A DNA stretch of 64,000 nucleotides from a bacterium (GCA_028716845.1 JAQUPF010000006.1:1-64000); one strand, 5' to 3'. Positions 1 through 9,976 are shown, numbered from the stretch's first letter. Numbers and translations: made by a program. The notes: generated by a model from the letters alone, not told the origin.

Positions 1-748
1 GATCCCGCCGGTGGAAGCACGGGTAGACCGCACCGTCGCAGTCGACGACGAGGGCGTCCGTCCCCATCCCGCAGCGGGGCGGCCGCGCCGTCCCCTTCCC
101 GTAGAGGGCAAGGATGTACCGGACGTAGGCGGCCGCGTGCGGCTGCGCCTTCCCCCATTCCTCGAGCAGCCCCGCCGCCCGCCGCCATGTCTCGGCGCCG
201 AAATGCCGCGGCGAGAGCTCCGCCTCCCCCTCGGCCCCCGGCGGCACGAAGGCGGGCTGGAGGATGATCCCGATCCGGCGCGCCGCCGCCCAGTCGTAAA
301 GCGCCCTGAGGTCTGCGGCGTTCGCGCCGCTCATGACGACCGTCGCCGTGACGGCGAGCCGGCCGCCGCCGAGCGACGGCAGCACCCGGTCGATCATTGC
401 GGCGTCCGCGGGGGAGTTCACCGAGAGGGAAACCCCCCCGAGCCCCGCATCGACGAGGGCGGCGGCGGCGCGGGCGTCGAGCGGATCGGCGTTCGTGAGG
501 AGCAGCGTCCCGAGGCCCATCGCGGCCGCGCGCCGGACGACCTCGACGGTCTCGGGGCGGAGGAGCGGCTCGCCGCCGGTGATGATGACCTGCCGGATCC
601 CCATCCCGGCGAGCCGCTCGAGCGCGGAGAAGAGCCCCGCCGCGTCCATCTCGCCGGCGGTCGGGGAGAGATAGCCGGTCGAATAGAAGCAGAATGCGCA
701 CCGGCGGCTGCAGCGGTTCGTGACGACGAGGAAGGCGGTGTCCATCAT
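1..748 (-). CDS. Radical SAM protein with SPASM-like C-terminus (partial)
   Basis: The gene runs off the left edge, so only about 249 N-terminal codons are seen. The protein begins with two tandem Met codons, and within 20 residues has the radical-SAM cluster motif CSRRCAFC (Cys-x3-Cys-x2-Cys), followed by a GGEPLLR motif typical of the SAM-binding region. Near the window edge a CGMGTDALVVDCDGAVYPC stretch resembles the start of a SPASM/twitch auxiliary-cluster domain. It is therefore probably a 4Fe-4S enzyme that cleaves S-adenosylmethionine, of the class that modifies peptides or acts in cofactor maturation. The substrate cannot be told. It is the last visible gene of the long recA-to-trp run, 19 bases beyond the transporter stop. 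Confidence 0.85.
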   Translation of the reverse strand, partial: MMDTAFLVVTNRCSRRCAFCFYSTGYLSPTAGEMDAAGLFSALERLAGMGIRQVIITGGEPLLRPETVEVVRRAAAMGLGTLLLTNADPLDARAAAALVDAGLGGVSLSVNSPADAAMIDRVLPSLGGGRLAVTATVVMSGANAADLRALYDWAAARRIGIILQPAFVPPGAEGEAELSPRHFGAETWRRAAGLLEEWGKAQPHAAAYVRYILALYGKGTARPPRCGMGTDALVVDCDGAVYPCFHRRD

Positions 749-767
749 GCGGCGCGGGCCGTTCCTC

Positions 768-2354
768 CTACAGGATGAGCGCGAGCAGCTGGGCGAAGAC
801 CGTCACCGCGATGAGGGCGACGGGGTAGGCGGCCGCGTAGGCGACCGCCGGCCGCTCCGACGTCGTTGACGCGGAGACCGCGCCGAGGGCGGGCGTGCTC
901 GTCATGCTCCCGCAGATGACGCCGAGCGTGGTGAGGATGTCGAGCGAGAAGAGGCGCCGGGCGAGCAGGAGCCCCGCGAGCATCGGGAGCGCGGTGGCGG
1001 CGGCCCCCAGCAGGACGAGCGCGAGGCCGTGCTCCCGGAGCACCGGCGCGGCGCTCCCGCCGGCGCCCGCCCCCGCCCAGGCGAGGAAGAAGGCGAGGCC
1101 GAGCTCGCGGAGTATGTATTTCGCCGCGTGCGGGGTCCGGACGTTGAACGAGCCCACGCGGCCGTAGTGGGAGAGGAGGAGGCCGACGATCAGGGGCCCG
1201 CCGGCGAGGCCGAGCCGCAGCGTGACGCCTCCCGGAAGGCCGATCGGCACCATCCCCGCGACGACGCCGGCCGCCATCCCGACGGCGAGCGCCGTCATGT
1301 TCGTCTCGTGGATGCGCTTCTCCTGCTGCCCCGCGAACCGCGCGAAGGCCTCGCAGGCGGACGGCTCGCCGACCGCGCGCACCGAGTCGCCGATCTCGAG
1401 GACGAACCGCGCCGTCGGGATGAACTCCATCGCGTCCCGGCGGACCCGCGTGAGGATGATCCCGAAGCGGTCGACGAGCCGCAGCTCCGAGAGCGGCCGG
1501 CCGACGATCTCGGCCGAGGAGAGGAGGACGTTCCGCGCGTCGACGGCGCCCGACCGCATGAGGTCCGGATCCTCCGTCTCCTCGCCGAGGATAAGGCGGA
1601 GCCGGTCGAGATCCGCCTCGCCTCCGACGGCAGAGACGACGTCGCCGGTCATGAAGCAGGTCTCCGCCGTGACCGGCAGGATATCGCTCCCCCGCCGGAG
1701 GCGCGTCAGGTTCGCGGCCGCCATCTCGTGGAGGCGGAGCTCCTTCAGCGGCCGCCCAGTGAAATTGGGGTTCCGGACGACGAACTGCCGCCGCGCCACC
1801 CGGACGCCGGCCTCCGCCTCCTCGGCACGCTCCTCCTCTGCCAGGCTGGCGCCGAGGATCTTCGGGAGGACCTGGACGAACAGGACAACCGCCACGACAC
1901 CGAACGGGTAGGCGATCCCGTAACCGACGGAGACCGACGGGTCTCCGGTGGCGTTCAAGGCGGCCGCGAGGCCCGGCGTGCTCGTGAGCGCCCCCGTGAA
2001 CATCCCCACCGCGAGCGGGGCGGGGACCCGGCACAGCAAGGTCGCGAGGACCGCGACGGCGGCGCCGGCCGCCCCGACCGCCAGCGCGATGAGGGCGAAC
2101 GGGATCCCCCGCCGCCTGAAGGTGTGGAAGAAACGGGGCCCCGCCTGCAGTCCGACGGCGTAGACGAAGAGGACGACGCCGAGGTCGCCGATGATCTTCG
2201 GGACCGTGAATCCGAATGCCCCGAGGAGGAGGGCGACGAAGAGGATCGCGCTCGGCCCGAGCGAGATCGTCCGTATCCGGACGCGCCCGAGCAGGTAGCC
2301 GAGTCCCATGACGGCGAGGAGGGACGACACGGGCTGCGCGAAGAGGCCGTTCAC
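768..2354 (-). CDS. AspT/YidE-type antiporter with two TrkA-C domains
   Basis: A 528-residue membrane protein with an N-terminal block of about five hydrophobic segments, a central soluble part (about residues 190-360) holding two TrkA-C-like domains, and a second hydrophobic block to the end. Both membrane halves carry the GALTSTPG / GSMTSTPA signature typical of the aspartate:alanine exchanger (AspT) family, which also includes the uncharacterised E. coli YidE and YbjL. It should be an inner-membrane exchanger; the substrate is unknown. The start is GTG overlapping the metF stop as GTGA, so translation is probably coupled. No Shine-Dalgarno of its own is needed under that model. Confidence 0.88.
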   Translation of the reverse strand: MNGLFAQPVSSLLAVMGLGYLLGRVRIRTISLGPSAILFVALLLGAFGFTVPKIIGDLGVVLFVYAVGLQAGPRFFHTFRRRGIPFALIALAVGAAGAAVAVLATLLCRVPAPLAVGMFTGALTSTPGLAAALNATGDPSVSVGYGIAYPFGVVAVVLFVQVLPKILGASLAEEERAEEAEAGVRVARRQFVVRNPNFTGRPLKELRLHEMAAANLTRLRRGSDILPVTAETCFMTGDVVSAVGGEADLDRLRLILGEETEDPDLMRSGAVDARNVLLSSAEIVGRPLSELRLVDRFGIILTRVRRDAMEFIPTARFVLEIGDSVRAVGEPSACEAFARFAGQQEKRIHETNMTALAVGMAAGVVAGMVPIGLPGGVTLRLGLAGGPLIVGLLLSHYGRVGSFNVRTPHAAKYILRELGLAFFLAWAGAGAGGSAAPVLREHGLALVLLGAAATALPMLAGLLLARRLFSLDILTTLGVICGSMTSTPALGAVSASTTSERPAVAYAAAYPVALIAVTVFAQLLALIL

Positions 2355-3238
2355 GGCTCCTCCCCCCCCATCCCGAGGGCCCGGACGATCTGGAGGCAGG
2401 CGTCGGCCTTGTTGAGCGTGTAGAGGTGGACGCCAGGCGCGCCGCGCCGCAGCAGCTCGCGGGCCTGGTCGGTCGCGTACCGCACGCCGAGCCGCCGCAC
2501 CTCCTCCGCCCCCCTCCGCTCGCGCGCCTCGCGCAGCTCGGCGAGGAAGGCGGGCGGGACGCGCGCCCCGCAGAGGGAGACGATGCGCTCGGCGCTCGAG
2601 AGGTTGAGGATCGGCAGGATCCCCGGGACGAGCGGGGCCTCGATACCGGCGCGCCGGGCGCGGTCGAGGAAGCGCCAGTACGATTCGTTCTCGAAGAAGA
2701 GCTGCGTGATCGCGAAATCGGCCCCCCGGTCGAACTTCCCCTTCAGGAAGGCGAGGTCCTCCTCGGGGCTCGGGGCCTCGGGATGGCCCTCGGGGTATGC
2801 CGCGACGGCCACCCCCATCTCCCGGTGCCGCTCCCGGATGTGGGAGACGAGGTCGGCCGCACAGCGAAAGTCGGCGGCGCCGAGGTCCGGCATGCCGCCC
2901 TCCCGAGGCGGATCGCCGCGCAGCGCGAGGACGTTGTCGACGCCGTCCCCCGCGAGGGCGTCGAGGAAGGCGTCGAGGTTCTCGCGGGAGGCCCCGATGC
3001 AGGTGAGGTGGGCCATCGTCTCGAGGCCGATCTCGCGCTTCAGGCGGGAGACGATCTCGAGCGTGGTGTCCCTGGTGCTCCCCATGGCGCCGTAGGTCAC
3101 CGACACGAAGAGCGGCGCGGCGGCGCGGAGCCGGGCGGCCTCCCGGAGAAATCCCGGCCACGCGGCCCGGTCCTTCGGCGGGTAGAACTCGAACGACACG
3201 AACGGCCGCCGCCGCTCGATCAGGGTGACGATTCTCAC
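2351..3238 (-). CDS. metF: Methylenetetrahydrofolate reductase
   Basis: 295 residues, the usual length of bacterial MetF. It reduces 5,10-methylene-THF to 5-methyl-THF for methionine synthesis, using FAD in a TIM barrel. The N-terminal VSFEFYPPKD motif is the family signature (catalytic Glu in the first strand), followed by VTYGAMGSTRD and HLTCIG. The GTG start overlaps the stop of a 43-codon upstream ORF as GTGA, and the stop overlaps the next gene in the same way. Neighbours do not include other methionine genes. Confidence 0.95.
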   Translation of the reverse strand: MRIVTLIERRRPFVSFEFYPPKDRAAWPGFLREAARLRAAAPLFVSVTYGAMGSTRDTTLEIVSRLKREIGLETMAHLTCIGASRENLDAFLDALAGDGVDNVLALRGDPPREGGMPDLGAADFRCAADLVSHIRERHREMGVAVAAYPEGHPEAPSPEEDLAFLKGKFDRGADFAITQLFFENESYWRFLDRARRAGIEAPLVPGILPILNLSSAERIVSLCGARVPPAFLAELREARERRGAEEVRRLGVRYATDQARELLRRGAPGVHLYTLNKADACLQIVRALGMGGEEP

Positions 3239-3366
3239 GTCGGACGCTCCGTGTGGCAGCGCCTGATCTCCCCGGGCGCCTTCCTCCTCCTCTCCCCTCC
3301 CCTCTCCGCCGCAGGATAGCCCATGCTGATGAGGATGTCAATCCGCGCGAGATCGGGGAAACGCAT
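3235..3366 (-). CDS. Small ORF coupled to metF (43 aa, hypothetical)
   Basis: A 43-codon ORF fills the gap between the metallo-hydrolase stop and metF. It has a near-perfect Shine-Dalgarno (AAGGAGG, 5 bases before ATG) placed right at the upstream stop codon, and its TGA overlaps the metF GTG start as GTGA. The peptide begins MRFPDLARIDILISMGYP, with a short hydrophobic core, and ends in a basic tail. No family is recognised. It could be a real small protein or a translational-coupling leader for metF. The ribosome-binding geometry is the main evidence that it is translated. Confidence 0.5.
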   Translation of the reverse strand: MRFPDLARIDILISMGYPAAERGGERRRKAPGEIRRCHTERPT

Positions 3367-3377
3367 CGCCGCCTCCT

Positions 3378-4007
3378 TCACAGGCGCTTCAGCTCCTCGC
3401 GGAAACGGGCGAATTCCGTCGCGGCGAGGTACGGGTTCTCCCGCTTCTGCGCGCCGAGCGCCGCGTGCGGGAACCGGCCGTAGTCGTGCCCCGGGTAGAC
3501 CTCGTTCGTGTCCGCGAGCGGCCGGAGGACGTCGCGCATCGTCCGGAACAGCGCCGCCGGGTCGCAGTACCCGCACCAGTCGATGAAGAGCGTGTCGCCG
3601 GTGAAGAGCGCGGTGTCGTCGCTCAGCCGGTAGACGACGGAGTCGGCGCTGTGCCCCGGGGCGTGGAGGCACTCGATCTCGATCCCCCCGAGCGGCAGTC
3701 GCCCCCGGTCCTCCAGGTCGATCTCGTGCGGGTACGCGCAGGCGGGGTGTGCGGCGACCGGGGCGTCGAAGAAGGCGCGCGCGGCGGCCGCCCCGTCGCA
3801 ATGGTCGCGGTGGCAGTGGGTGAGGAGGATGGCGCGGGGCCGCAGCGGGCCGGCGTCCTCGACCGCCCGCCGGATGACGCCGGCGTCGCCCGCGGGGTCG
3901 ATGAGCGCCGCCTCGCGGCTCGCCCGCTCGACGACGAGGTAGGAGAAGTTCCGGTCGAGGCCGCCCACCGCGAGCTGCCGCACCTCGCACGCCGCACGCG
4001 CCGTCAT
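3378..4007 (-). CDS. Metallo-beta-lactamase-fold hydrolase (glyoxalase II/ETHE1-like)
   Basis: 209 residues. The metal-binding motif HCHRDH (HxHxDH) sits in a LLTHCHRDHCDG context, with later ligands in APGHSADS, FTGDTLF and YPGHDYG. This order is that of the glyoxalase II / persulfide dioxygenase (ETHE1) group of the metallo-beta-lactamase superfamily. It probably hydrolyses a thioester or oxidises a persulfide; which one is not decidable here. The ATG overlaps the preceding membrane-protein stop as ATGA. Confidence 0.85.
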   Translation of the reverse strand: MTARAACEVRQLAVGGLDRNFSYLVVERASREAALIDPAGDAGVIRRAVEDAGPLRPRAILLTHCHRDHCDGAAAARAFFDAPVAAHPACAYPHEIDLEDRGRLPLGGIEIECLHAPGHSADSVVYRLSDDTALFTGDTLFIDWCGYCDPAALFRTMRDVLRPLADTNEVYPGHDYGRFPHAALGAQKRENPYLAATEFARFREELKRL

Positions 4008-4525
4008 GCGGCCCCGCGCCCTGCGCCGCCGCCCGCGAGCGCCTCCCGCATCCCGCTCCTCGACAGGACGGCGACGATGAGGAGCCCCACGAGCGCCATC
4101 AGGTACGTCGGCCAGACCTGGAGCGACGCCCTTAGGAGCAGCGCGTCGTAGAGCGGCTCCGGCGCGAACCTGATCGTATGGCAGTTGACGGCCATGATGA
4201 CGGCGTTCGCGAGGCCGAGGAGGAAGTCGATCGTGAAGACGACGATGGCGATCGTGCGCCCCCACGGGCGGGCCCTGAGGAGGCCGCAGCCGGACGCGAG
4301 GCGCGCGGCGGGGATCAGCGAAACGAAGGCGATGCCGGAGACGATCTGCATGACGTCGGCGAAGCCCGGCCGCCCCTCGGAGAGGGCGAGGAACACGGAG
4401 AGGGCGATGGCGAGGAGATCGGCGCCCCCGATGACGACCGCCGCGATGCCGACCCCCCGCGCGGCCCTGCGCAAGCCCCCGACCCCGGCGATTCCGCCCT
4501 CTCTCCCCTCCTGCCGCCCGTTCAT
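4004..4525 (-). CDS. Small integral membrane protein, unknown function
   Basis: 173 residues with four clear hydrophobic helices (about residues 25-47, 57-78, 86-111 and 134-152) and short loops. No catalytic motif is visible and the family is not recognised. It is bracketed by ATGA overlaps with the methyltransferase upstream and the metallo-hydrolase downstream, so it is certainly part of the same transcript. The N-terminal 20 residues are Gly/Arg-rich and not signal-peptide-like. Confidence 0.72.
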   Translation of the reverse strand: MNGRQEGREGGIAGVGGLRRAARGVGIAAVVIGGADLLAIALSVFLALSEGRPGFADVMQIVSGIAFVSLIPAARLASGCGLLRARPWGRTIAIVVFTIDFLLGLANAVIMAVNCHTIRFAPEPLYDALLLRASLQVWPTYLMALVGLLIVAVLSRSGMREALAGGGAGRGAA

Positions 4526-5388
4526 GCGTTCCCTCCCGTCGCCGCGGCGCCGGCGTTCCCCCGCCGCGCGCCCTCCCCTCCATCGCCGCCCGTTCCTCCC
4601 GCCCGGCGCGTCCGGCAGACCGCAACCAGGATCGGGAGGCGCTCCACGCCCTCGCCCTCGACCGGGAACCGCTCCTCCGTGCAGTCGCCCGGCCGCTCGC
4701 CCCACCGCGCATAGACGTACGCCGCCCGGAGACGGTTGAGAACGAGCCCGCCGGGATCGAGCCGCCGCTTGATCGGGTAGAAGATCCTGTTGAGCGGGTG
4801 CATGTCGAGCCGGGCGTCCATCGAGCGGTGCGCCTGCCCGAGGAGCTCGACCGACGGGAAGACGCGCCCGAGCATGCGGCGGAGCTCGCCGGCGTCGTAC
4901 TCCCGCACGTGGTAGTCGAGCCAGGTCCCCCGCGGGCTGTAGACGGGCCTGTTCGGCGTGGAGATGACGAGGACGCCGTCCTCCCGGAGGACCCTCCTCG
5001 CCTCCTCGACGAGCGCCTCGGGCCGGTCCAGGTGCTCGATGACCTCGAACGCCGTCACGGCTCCGAAGCGGCCCTCCCCGAACGGGAGGCGGCGCGCGTC
5101 GCCCGCGACGAGCCGCACGCCCCCGCGGGGCGACCGCGCGCGCAGCGCGGCGAGCGTTTCGGCGGAGTGATCGAGCCCCGTGACCGACGCGGCCGACCCG
5201 AGGAGGATCTCCATGCCGAGGCCCGCCCCGCACCCGATGTCGAGCACCGCCCTCCCGTGGCAGGCCCCGAGCGCGAACCGGTAGCGCGCCCGGGCGGCGG
5301 CGAGGACCGCCGGCCGCGCCGTCTCAGGCGACGACCGCTCGCCGGAGTCGATCTCCCTCCACCCCCTCCCCATCCCCTCCTCACCCAT
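4522..5388 (-). CDS. SAM-dependent methyltransferase (class I)
   Basis: 288 residues. A class I methyltransferase core starts near residue 48 with motif [10 protein letters not shown], an acidic GLDHS strand end, GDARRLPF and the post-motif [20 protein letters not shown]. This arrangement is that of the UbiE/COQ5-like Methyltransf_11 group acting on small molecules or glycans. The substrate cannot be told. The first 8 codons overlap the end of trpG. The C-terminus is a Gly/Ala-rich low-complexity tail, so the functional protein may end near residue 260. Confidence 0.85.
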   Translation of the reverse strand: MGEEGMGRGWREIDSGERSSPETARPAVLAAARARYRFALGACHGRAVLDIGCGAGLGMEILLGSAASVTGLDHSAETLAALRARSPRGGVRLVAGDARRLPFGEGRFGAVTAFEVIEHLDRPEALVEEARRVLREDGVLVISTPNRPVYSPRGTWLDYHVREYDAGELRRMLGRVFPSVELLGQAHRSMDARLDMHPLNRIFYPIKRRLDPGGLVLNRLRAAYVYARWGERPGDCTEERFPVEGEGVERLPILVAVCRTRRAGGTGGDGGEGARRGNAGAAATGGNA

Positions 5389-5965
5389 CGCGCGCGGCGC
5401 GTCCCCGCCGGAGGAAATTGCCGAGGATGCGCATCCCCTCCCCGGTGAGGATCGATTCGGGATGGAACTGCACCCCCCAGACCGGGTGGCGGCGGTGCCT
5501 GATGCCCATGATCTCCCCCTCCTCCGTCTCGGCGGTGACCTCGAGGCAATCGGGGAGCGTCTCCCGCCGGACGATGAGCGAGTGGTACCTCGTGGCCTCG
5601 AACGGGTCGGGGACGCCCTCGAAGAGGTCCGTGCCCGCGTGGCGGATCGGGGAGGTCTTCCCGTGCATGAGCCGTTCCGCCCGGACGACCTCGCCGCCGA
5701 ACGCCGCCGCGATGCACTGGTGCCCGAGGCAGACGCCGAGGACGGGCGCCGAACTGGCGAAGGCCCTGATGATGTCGACCGAGACGCCCGCCTCCGCCGG
5801 CGTGCCCGGGCCGGGGGAGATCACGACGAGGGCCGGGCGGAGGGCGAGCGCCTCCGCCGCCGTGATCCGGTCGTTCCGGCGGACGGCGGGCGACTCCCCC
5901 AGCTCGCCGAAGCACTGGACGAGGTTGTAGACGAACGAGTCGTAGTTGTCGATGACGAGGAGCAT
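5381..5965 (-). CDS. trpG: Anthranilate synthase / aminodeoxychorismate synthase glutaminase subunit
   Basis: 194 residues, a class I glutamine amidotransferase of the TrpG/PabA type. It opens with [16 protein letters not shown], and carries the nucleophile elbow GVCLGHQ and the FHPES catalytic His-Glu. It supplies ammonia to TrpE, encoded just upstream. Because no other pabA/trpG is seen, the subunit may serve both tryptophan and folate synthesis, as in many bacteria with one copy. Confidence 0.94.
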   Translation of the reverse strand: MLLVIDNYDSFVYNLVQCFGELGESPAVRRNDRITAAEALALRPALVVISPGPGTPAEAGVSVDIIRAFASSAPVLGVCLGHQCIAAAFGGEVVRAERLMHGKTSPIRHAGTDLFEGVPDPFEATRYHSLIVRRETLPDCLEVTAETEEGEIMGIRHRRHPVWGVQFHPESILTGEGMRILGNFLRRGRAARDG

Positions 5966-5990
5966 CGTTCTCCGTCCCGCGGGTTGCCGC

Positions 5991-7466
5991 CTACCGCATC
6001 CCCTCCGCCATGGCGATCGCCCTGAGCATCCCCCTCGCCTTGTTCATCGTCTCCTCGTGCTCCCGCTCGGGGACCGAATCGGCGACGATGCCGGCGCCCG
6101 CCTGCACGTATGCCTTCCCGCCCTTCATGAGGATCGTCCGTATGGTGATGCAGGAGTCGAGGTTGCCGGTGAAGCTGAAGTAGCCGACCGCCCCGGCGTA
6201 CGGCCCGCGGCGGCGGTTCTCCAGCTCGTCGATGATCTCCATCGCCCGGATCTTGGGCGCCCCGGACACGGTGCCCGCGGGGAAGGAGGCCCGGAGGACG
6301 TCGAAGGCGTCCATGCCGTCCGCGAGCCGCCCGCGGATGTCGGAGACGATGTGCATCACGTGCGAGTAGCGCTCGATCGCCATGAGCTCCGCCGGCCGGA
6401 CCGTGCCGTAGCGGCAGACGCGGCCGATGTCGTTGCGCCCGAGGTCCACGAGCATGATGTGCTCCGCCCGCTCCTTCGGGTCGGCGAGGAGCTCGCGCTC
6501 GAGGGCGCGGTCCTCCTCCTCGTCGCACCCCCGCGGCCTCGTCCCCGCGATCGGGCGCACCTCCACCGTCCCCTCCTCGAGGCGGACGTGGATCTCGGGG
6601 GAGGAGCCGACGAGGTGCGTGTCCTCGAACCGGAGGTAGAACATGTACGGCGACGGGTTGATGGAGCGGAGCGCCCGGTAGACGCTGAACGGCGGGCAGC
6701 TGACGTCCGCCTCGAGGCGCTGCGAGAGCACGACCTGGATGACGTCCCCCGCCCGGATGTACTCCTTCGCCCGGCGGACCGCGTCCTCGAACTCGCCGCG
6801 GGTCATGTTCGACCTGAACGCCGGATCCGGGGCGGCCGGGGCGAGCTCGAGCGGCGGGGCGGCCGCGGGCCGCCTGAGGCGCTCCTCGATCCGCTCGATC
6901 TTCCGCACCGCCTCCTCCCAGGCGCGCGCCGGCGGGCCGGTGACGTGGGCGTTGGAGACGATCGTGATGGTGTGCCGCACGTGGTCGAAGATGAGGATCG
7001 TGTCCGTGAAGAGGAAGTGCATGTCGGGGAGGCCGAGGTCGTCCGGGTTGGAATCCGGGATCCGCTCGAAGTAGCGGACGGCGTCGTAGGCGAGGTAGCC
7101 CACCGCCCCCCCCGAGAAGCGGGGGAGGCCCGGGACGCAAACCGGCCGGTAGGCCGCGAGCATTCGTTTGAGGACGGCGAGCGGGTCGCCGCAGGAGTCG
7201 ATGCGGCGCCGGGCCGTTCCCTCCTCGACGGTGACGGCCCCCCCCCTCGCCGTGAAGATCCGCTCAGGCGCGCTCCCGAGGAAGGAGTAGCGGCCGAGCG
7301 ACTCCCCCCCCTCGACGCTCTCGAGGAGGTAGGCGTGCCCCCCGCTGTCGAGCTTGAGGAAGGCGGAGAGCGGCGTCTCCATGTCGGCCATGATCTCCTT
7401 CGAAACGGGGATGAGGTTCCCCTCCCCCGCCATCCTCACAAACTCTTCGATGCCCGGCCTGAACAT
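5991..7466 (-). CDS. trpE: Anthranilate synthase component I
   Basis: 491 residues, normal TrpE length. The N-terminal regulatory domain contains [16 protein letters not shown], where LLES is the feedback tryptophan-site motif. The chorismate-binding domain has [19 protein letters not shown] and [10 protein letters not shown]. It converts chorismate to anthranilate with the trpG product that follows 25 bases later. No trpDCFBA genes are in the window. The position right after hisI joins tryptophan and histidine synthesis in one run. No leader peptide or attenuator is visible in the 7-base gap upstream. Confidence 0.95.
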   Translation of the reverse strand: MFRPGIEEFVRMAGEGNLIPVSKEIMADMETPLSAFLKLDSGGHAYLLESVEGGESLGRYSFLGSAPERIFTARGGAVTVEEGTARRRIDSCGDPLAVLKRMLAAYRPVCVPGLPRFSGGAVGYLAYDAVRYFERIPDSNPDDLGLPDMHFLFTDTILIFDHVRHTITIVSNAHVTGPPARAWEEAVRKIERIEERLRRPAAAPPLELAPAAPDPAFRSNMTRGEFEDAVRRAKEYIRAGDVIQVVLSQRLEADVSCPPFSVYRALRSINPSPYMFYLRFEDTHLVGSSPEIHVRLEEGTVEVRPIAGTRPRGCDEEEDRALERELLADPKERAEHIMLVDLGRNDIGRVCRYGTVRPAELMAIERYSHVMHIVSDIRGRLADGMDAFDVLRASFPAGTVSGAPKIRAMEIIDELENRRRGPYAGAVGYFSFTGNLDSCITIRTILMKGGKAYVQAGAGIVADSVPEREHEETMNKARGMLRAIAMAEGMR

Positions 7467-7473
7467 GGCCCCC

Positions 7474-7857
7474 TCACCCGTAGACGGTCCCGGGATCGAA
7501 CACCTTCTCGCCGGACGTCTCGGCGCCCTCCCCGCGGGGGAGGACGCGCCGGTAGAAGCAGGAGCGGTACCCGGTATGGCAGGCCCCCCCCTTCTGCTCC
7601 ACGCGGAGGAGGAGGGCGTCGCCGTCGCAGTCGAGGCGGACCTCCCGCACCGCCTGCGTGTGGCCCGAGGACTCCCCCTTCAGCCAGAGCTTCCCCCGCG
7701 AGCGGCTCCAGAAGTGCGCGAGGCCGGTCTCGATCGTCCGCGCGACCGCCTCCCTGTTCATGTACGCCACCATGAGGACCTCGCCGCTGGCGGCGTCCTG
7801 GACAACGGCGGCGACGAGGCCCGCCTCGTCGAACTTGAGCGATTCCAGTATCTTCAT
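7474..7857 (-). CDS. hisI: Phosphoribosyl-AMP cyclohydrolase
   Basis: 127 residues: a stand-alone HisI, not fused to HisE. It hydrolyses the purine ring of PR-AMP in step 3 of histidine synthesis. The metal-binding DCDGDA loop and the Zn cysteines in [14 protein letters not shown] are present, as is [14 protein letters not shown]. The ATG overlaps the hisF stop as ATGA. HisE (PR-ATP pyrophosphatase) is not in the window. Confidence 0.95.
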   Translation of the reverse strand: MKILESLKFDEAGLVAAVVQDAASGEVLMVAYMNREAVARTIETGLAHFWSRSRGKLWLKGESSGHTQAVREVRLDCDGDALLLRVEQKGGACHTGYRSCFYRRVLPRGEGAETSGEKVFDPGTVYG

Positions 7858-8609
7858 GGCCTGATCTCGACCCCCTTCCCCCGCAGGTACGCCTTCGCCT
7901 GCCTGATCGTGTACGTCCCGAAATGGAAGATGGACGCCGCGAGGGCCGCGTCCGCCTTCCCGTCGGCCAGCGCCTCGCGGAGGTGCTCGAGCGTGCCCGC
8001 CCCGCCCGAGGCGATGAGGGGCACCGGCACGGCCTCGGCCACCCGCCGCGTCAGCTCGATGTCGTAGCCGTTCCCGGTGCCGTCCGCGTCCATGCTCGTG
8101 AGGAGGATCTCGCCCGCCCCGCAGCGCGCCCCCCGCCGCGCCCAGAGGACCGCGTCGAGGCCGGTCGCCGTCCTCCCCCCGTGCGTGCAGACCTCCCACC
8201 CGCGGTCGCGCCGCCGTGCGTCGATCGCGAGGACGATGCACTGCGACCCGAACGCGCGCGCGGCGGCGGAGACGAAGTCCGGCTCCTCCACCGCGGCGGT
8301 GTTGATCGATACCTTGTCGGCCCCGGCGAGGAGGAGCGCCCGGATGTCCTCGAGCGACCGCACTCCCCCGCCGACGGTGAGCGGCGTGAAGACCATCTCG
8401 GCGGTCCGGCGGACGACGTCGAGGATGGTGCCCCGCTCCTCCGCGGAGGCGGTGATATCGAGGAAGACGAGCTCGTCCGCGCCCGCCTCGTCGTACGCCC
8501 GCGCCGCCTCCGCGGGGTCGCCCGCGTCCCGCAGGCGGACGAAGTTGATCCCCTTCACCACCCTGCCGTCCCTGACGTCAAGGCAGGGGATGATTCTCTT
8601 CGCGAGCAT
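7854..8609 (-). CDS. hisF: Imidazole glycerol phosphate synthase, cyclase subunit
   Basis: 251 residues, a (beta/alpha)8 barrel. The catalytic Asp11 lies in [15 protein letters not shown] and the second catalytic Asp in [15 protein letters not shown]. Phosphate-binding loops VGGGVRS and ASGGAG are intact. With HisH it makes imidazole glycerol phosphate and AICAR. The start lies inside the last 32 bases of hisA, so translation is likely coupled. Confidence 0.96.
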   Translation of the reverse strand: MLAKRIIPCLDVRDGRVVKGINFVRLRDAGDPAEAARAYDEAGADELVFLDITASAEERGTILDVVRRTAEMVFTPLTVGGGVRSLEDIRALLLAGADKVSINTAAVEEPDFVSAAARAFGSQCIVLAIDARRRDRGWEVCTHGGRTATGLDAVLWARRGARCGAGEILLTSMDADGTGNGYDIELTRRVAEAVPVPLIASGGAGTLEHLREALADGKADAALAASIFHFGTYTIRQAKAYLRGKGVEIRP

Positions 8610-9339
8610 CACCCGCCCCCCCCGCCGCGCGCATCGCCTCCCGGAGCGTGAGCGCCCCGTCGTAGAGCGCCTTCCCGATGATGACGCCGTGGAGCCGCCC
8701 CCCCTGCAGCGCGCCGAGCAGGGCGACGTCGTCGGCGCTCCGTATCCCCCCGGAGGCGACCACCGGGAGCGCCGTCGCGGCGAGGATCTCGTCGAGGAGC
8801 GCCGTGTTCGGGCCCGAGAGCGCGCCGTCGCGCGCGATGTCGGTGCAGATGACGCCCCCCGCCCCGCTCTCCTCGATCCGATCGAGGAGCTGCGCGGGGC
8901 CGACGGCGGTAATCCGCCGCCATCCGTCAACGGCCAGCCGCCCTTCCCTCGAATCGAGCCCCACGAAGACCTGCCGGCCGAACTCGGCCGCGGCGGCGGC
9001 GAGCAGCTCCCCGTCCCGGACGGCGGCGGTGCCGAGGACGATCCTGTCCACCCCCATCTTGAACAGCCGCCGCACGACGCCGATCTCCCGGACCCCCCCG
9101 CCGAACTCCACGGGAACGGAGACGCGGGAGAGGATCTCCCGCACGGCGTCCAGGTTCCGGGGCTCGCCGGCGAACGCCCCGTCGAGATCGACGACGTGGA
9201 GCCGGGCCGCCCCCTCCCGCTGCCAGCGGAGCGCGGCGGCCGCCGGGTCGTCGCCGTAAACGGTCTCCCGTTCCGCCCGCCCCTGGTGGAGGCGCACGCA
9301 CCGCCCCTCCCTGATGTCCACCGCCGGGATGACGATCAT
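8578..9339 (-). CDS. hisA: Phosphoribosyl isomerase (ProFAR isomerase)
   Basis: 253 residues. Catalytic Asp8 is in [14 protein letters not shown] and the partner Asp in [10 protein letters not shown]; phosphate loops are FGGGVRE and ASGGIRS. It isomerises the aminoaldose ProFAR to PRFAR, the HisF substrate. The ATG overlaps the hisH stop as ATGA. The C-terminus extends 32 bases over hisF, longer than needed for the fold. Confidence 0.95.
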   Translation of the reverse strand: MIVIPAVDIREGRCVRLHQGRAERETVYGDDPAAAALRWQREGAARLHVVDLDGAFAGEPRNLDAVREILSRVSVPVEFGGGVREIGVVRRLFKMGVDRIVLGTAAVRDGELLAAAAAEFGRQVFVGLDSREGRLAVDGWRRITAVGPAQLLDRIEESGAGGVICTDIARDGALSGPNTALLDEILAATALPVVASGGIRSADDVALLGALQGGRLHGVIIGKALYDGALTLREAMRAAGGAGDAREENHPLP

Positions 9340-9965
9340 GGTGCCGCCGCCCGCGCGTGCTCGACGAAGTTCCGCACCATCGCGAGCCCCGCGCGCTGGC
9401 TCTTCTCGGGATGGAACTGGGTCGCCATGACGGGGCCGCGGCACAGCGCCGAGGCGAAGCGGACGCCGTACTCGGTCGAGGAGGCCGCGGCGGCGCCGTC
9501 CGCCGGCTCCGGGTAGTAGGAGTGGACGAAATAGGCGTACGTCCCATCCCCGATGCCGCGGAAGAGCGGGCAGGGGGCGGCCCCCTCGAGCGAGAGCGTG
9601 TTCCATCCCATGTGCGGCACCTTCAGCCCCTCCGGGAAGCGCCGGACCGCCCCCTCGAACAGCCCCAGCCCCTCGGCCCCCGGCGACTCCTCGCTCGAGG
9701 GGAAGAGGATCTGGAGGCCGAGGCAGATGCCGAGGTACGGCCTCCCGGCGCGCAGGAAGTCGAGGATCGCCTCACGCAGGCCGAACCGGTCGAGGTTCGC
9801 GGCGCAGTCCCCGAACGACCCGACGCCGGGGACGACGAGCGCCGCCGCGCGGGCGATCTCCTCCGGGGCGCGCGACACCGCGGCCGTGCAGCCGCACGCC
9901 TCGAACGCCTTCTCGACGCTGCGGATGTTCCCCATCCCGTGATCGACGATGACGACGTCCCCCAC
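9336..9965 (-). CDS. hisH: Imidazole glycerol phosphate synthase, glutaminase subunit
   Basis: 209 residues from a GTG start chosen because GGGAGG lies 5 bases upstream and because the family begins with VVIVDHGMGN. The nucleophile Cys is in LGICLGLQ and the His-Glu pair in TQFHPEKS. It feeds ammonia to HisF. The partner genes hisA and hisF follow directly. Confidence 0.95.
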   Translation of the reverse strand: MGDVVIVDHGMGNIRSVEKAFEACGCTAAVSRAPEEIARAAALVVPGVGSFGDCAANLDRFGLREAILDFLRAGRPYLGICLGLQILFPSSEESPGAEGLGLFEGAVRRFPEGLKVPHMGWNTLSLEGAAPCPLFRGIGDGTYAYFVHSYYPEPADGAAAASSTEYGVRFASALCRGPVMATQFHPEKSQRAGLAMVRNFVEHARAAAP

Positions 9966-9976
9966 CGGCCGCCTCC

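Noticed and set aside
5955-7480. A tryptophan leader peptide or attenuator ahead of trpE
   Set aside because: The gap to hisI is 7 bases and holds no hairpin or Trp codons.
7474-9339. A HisIE or HisHF fusion in the his cluster
   Set aside because: Stops and starts separate every gene; the overlaps are 4 to 32 bases, not fusions.
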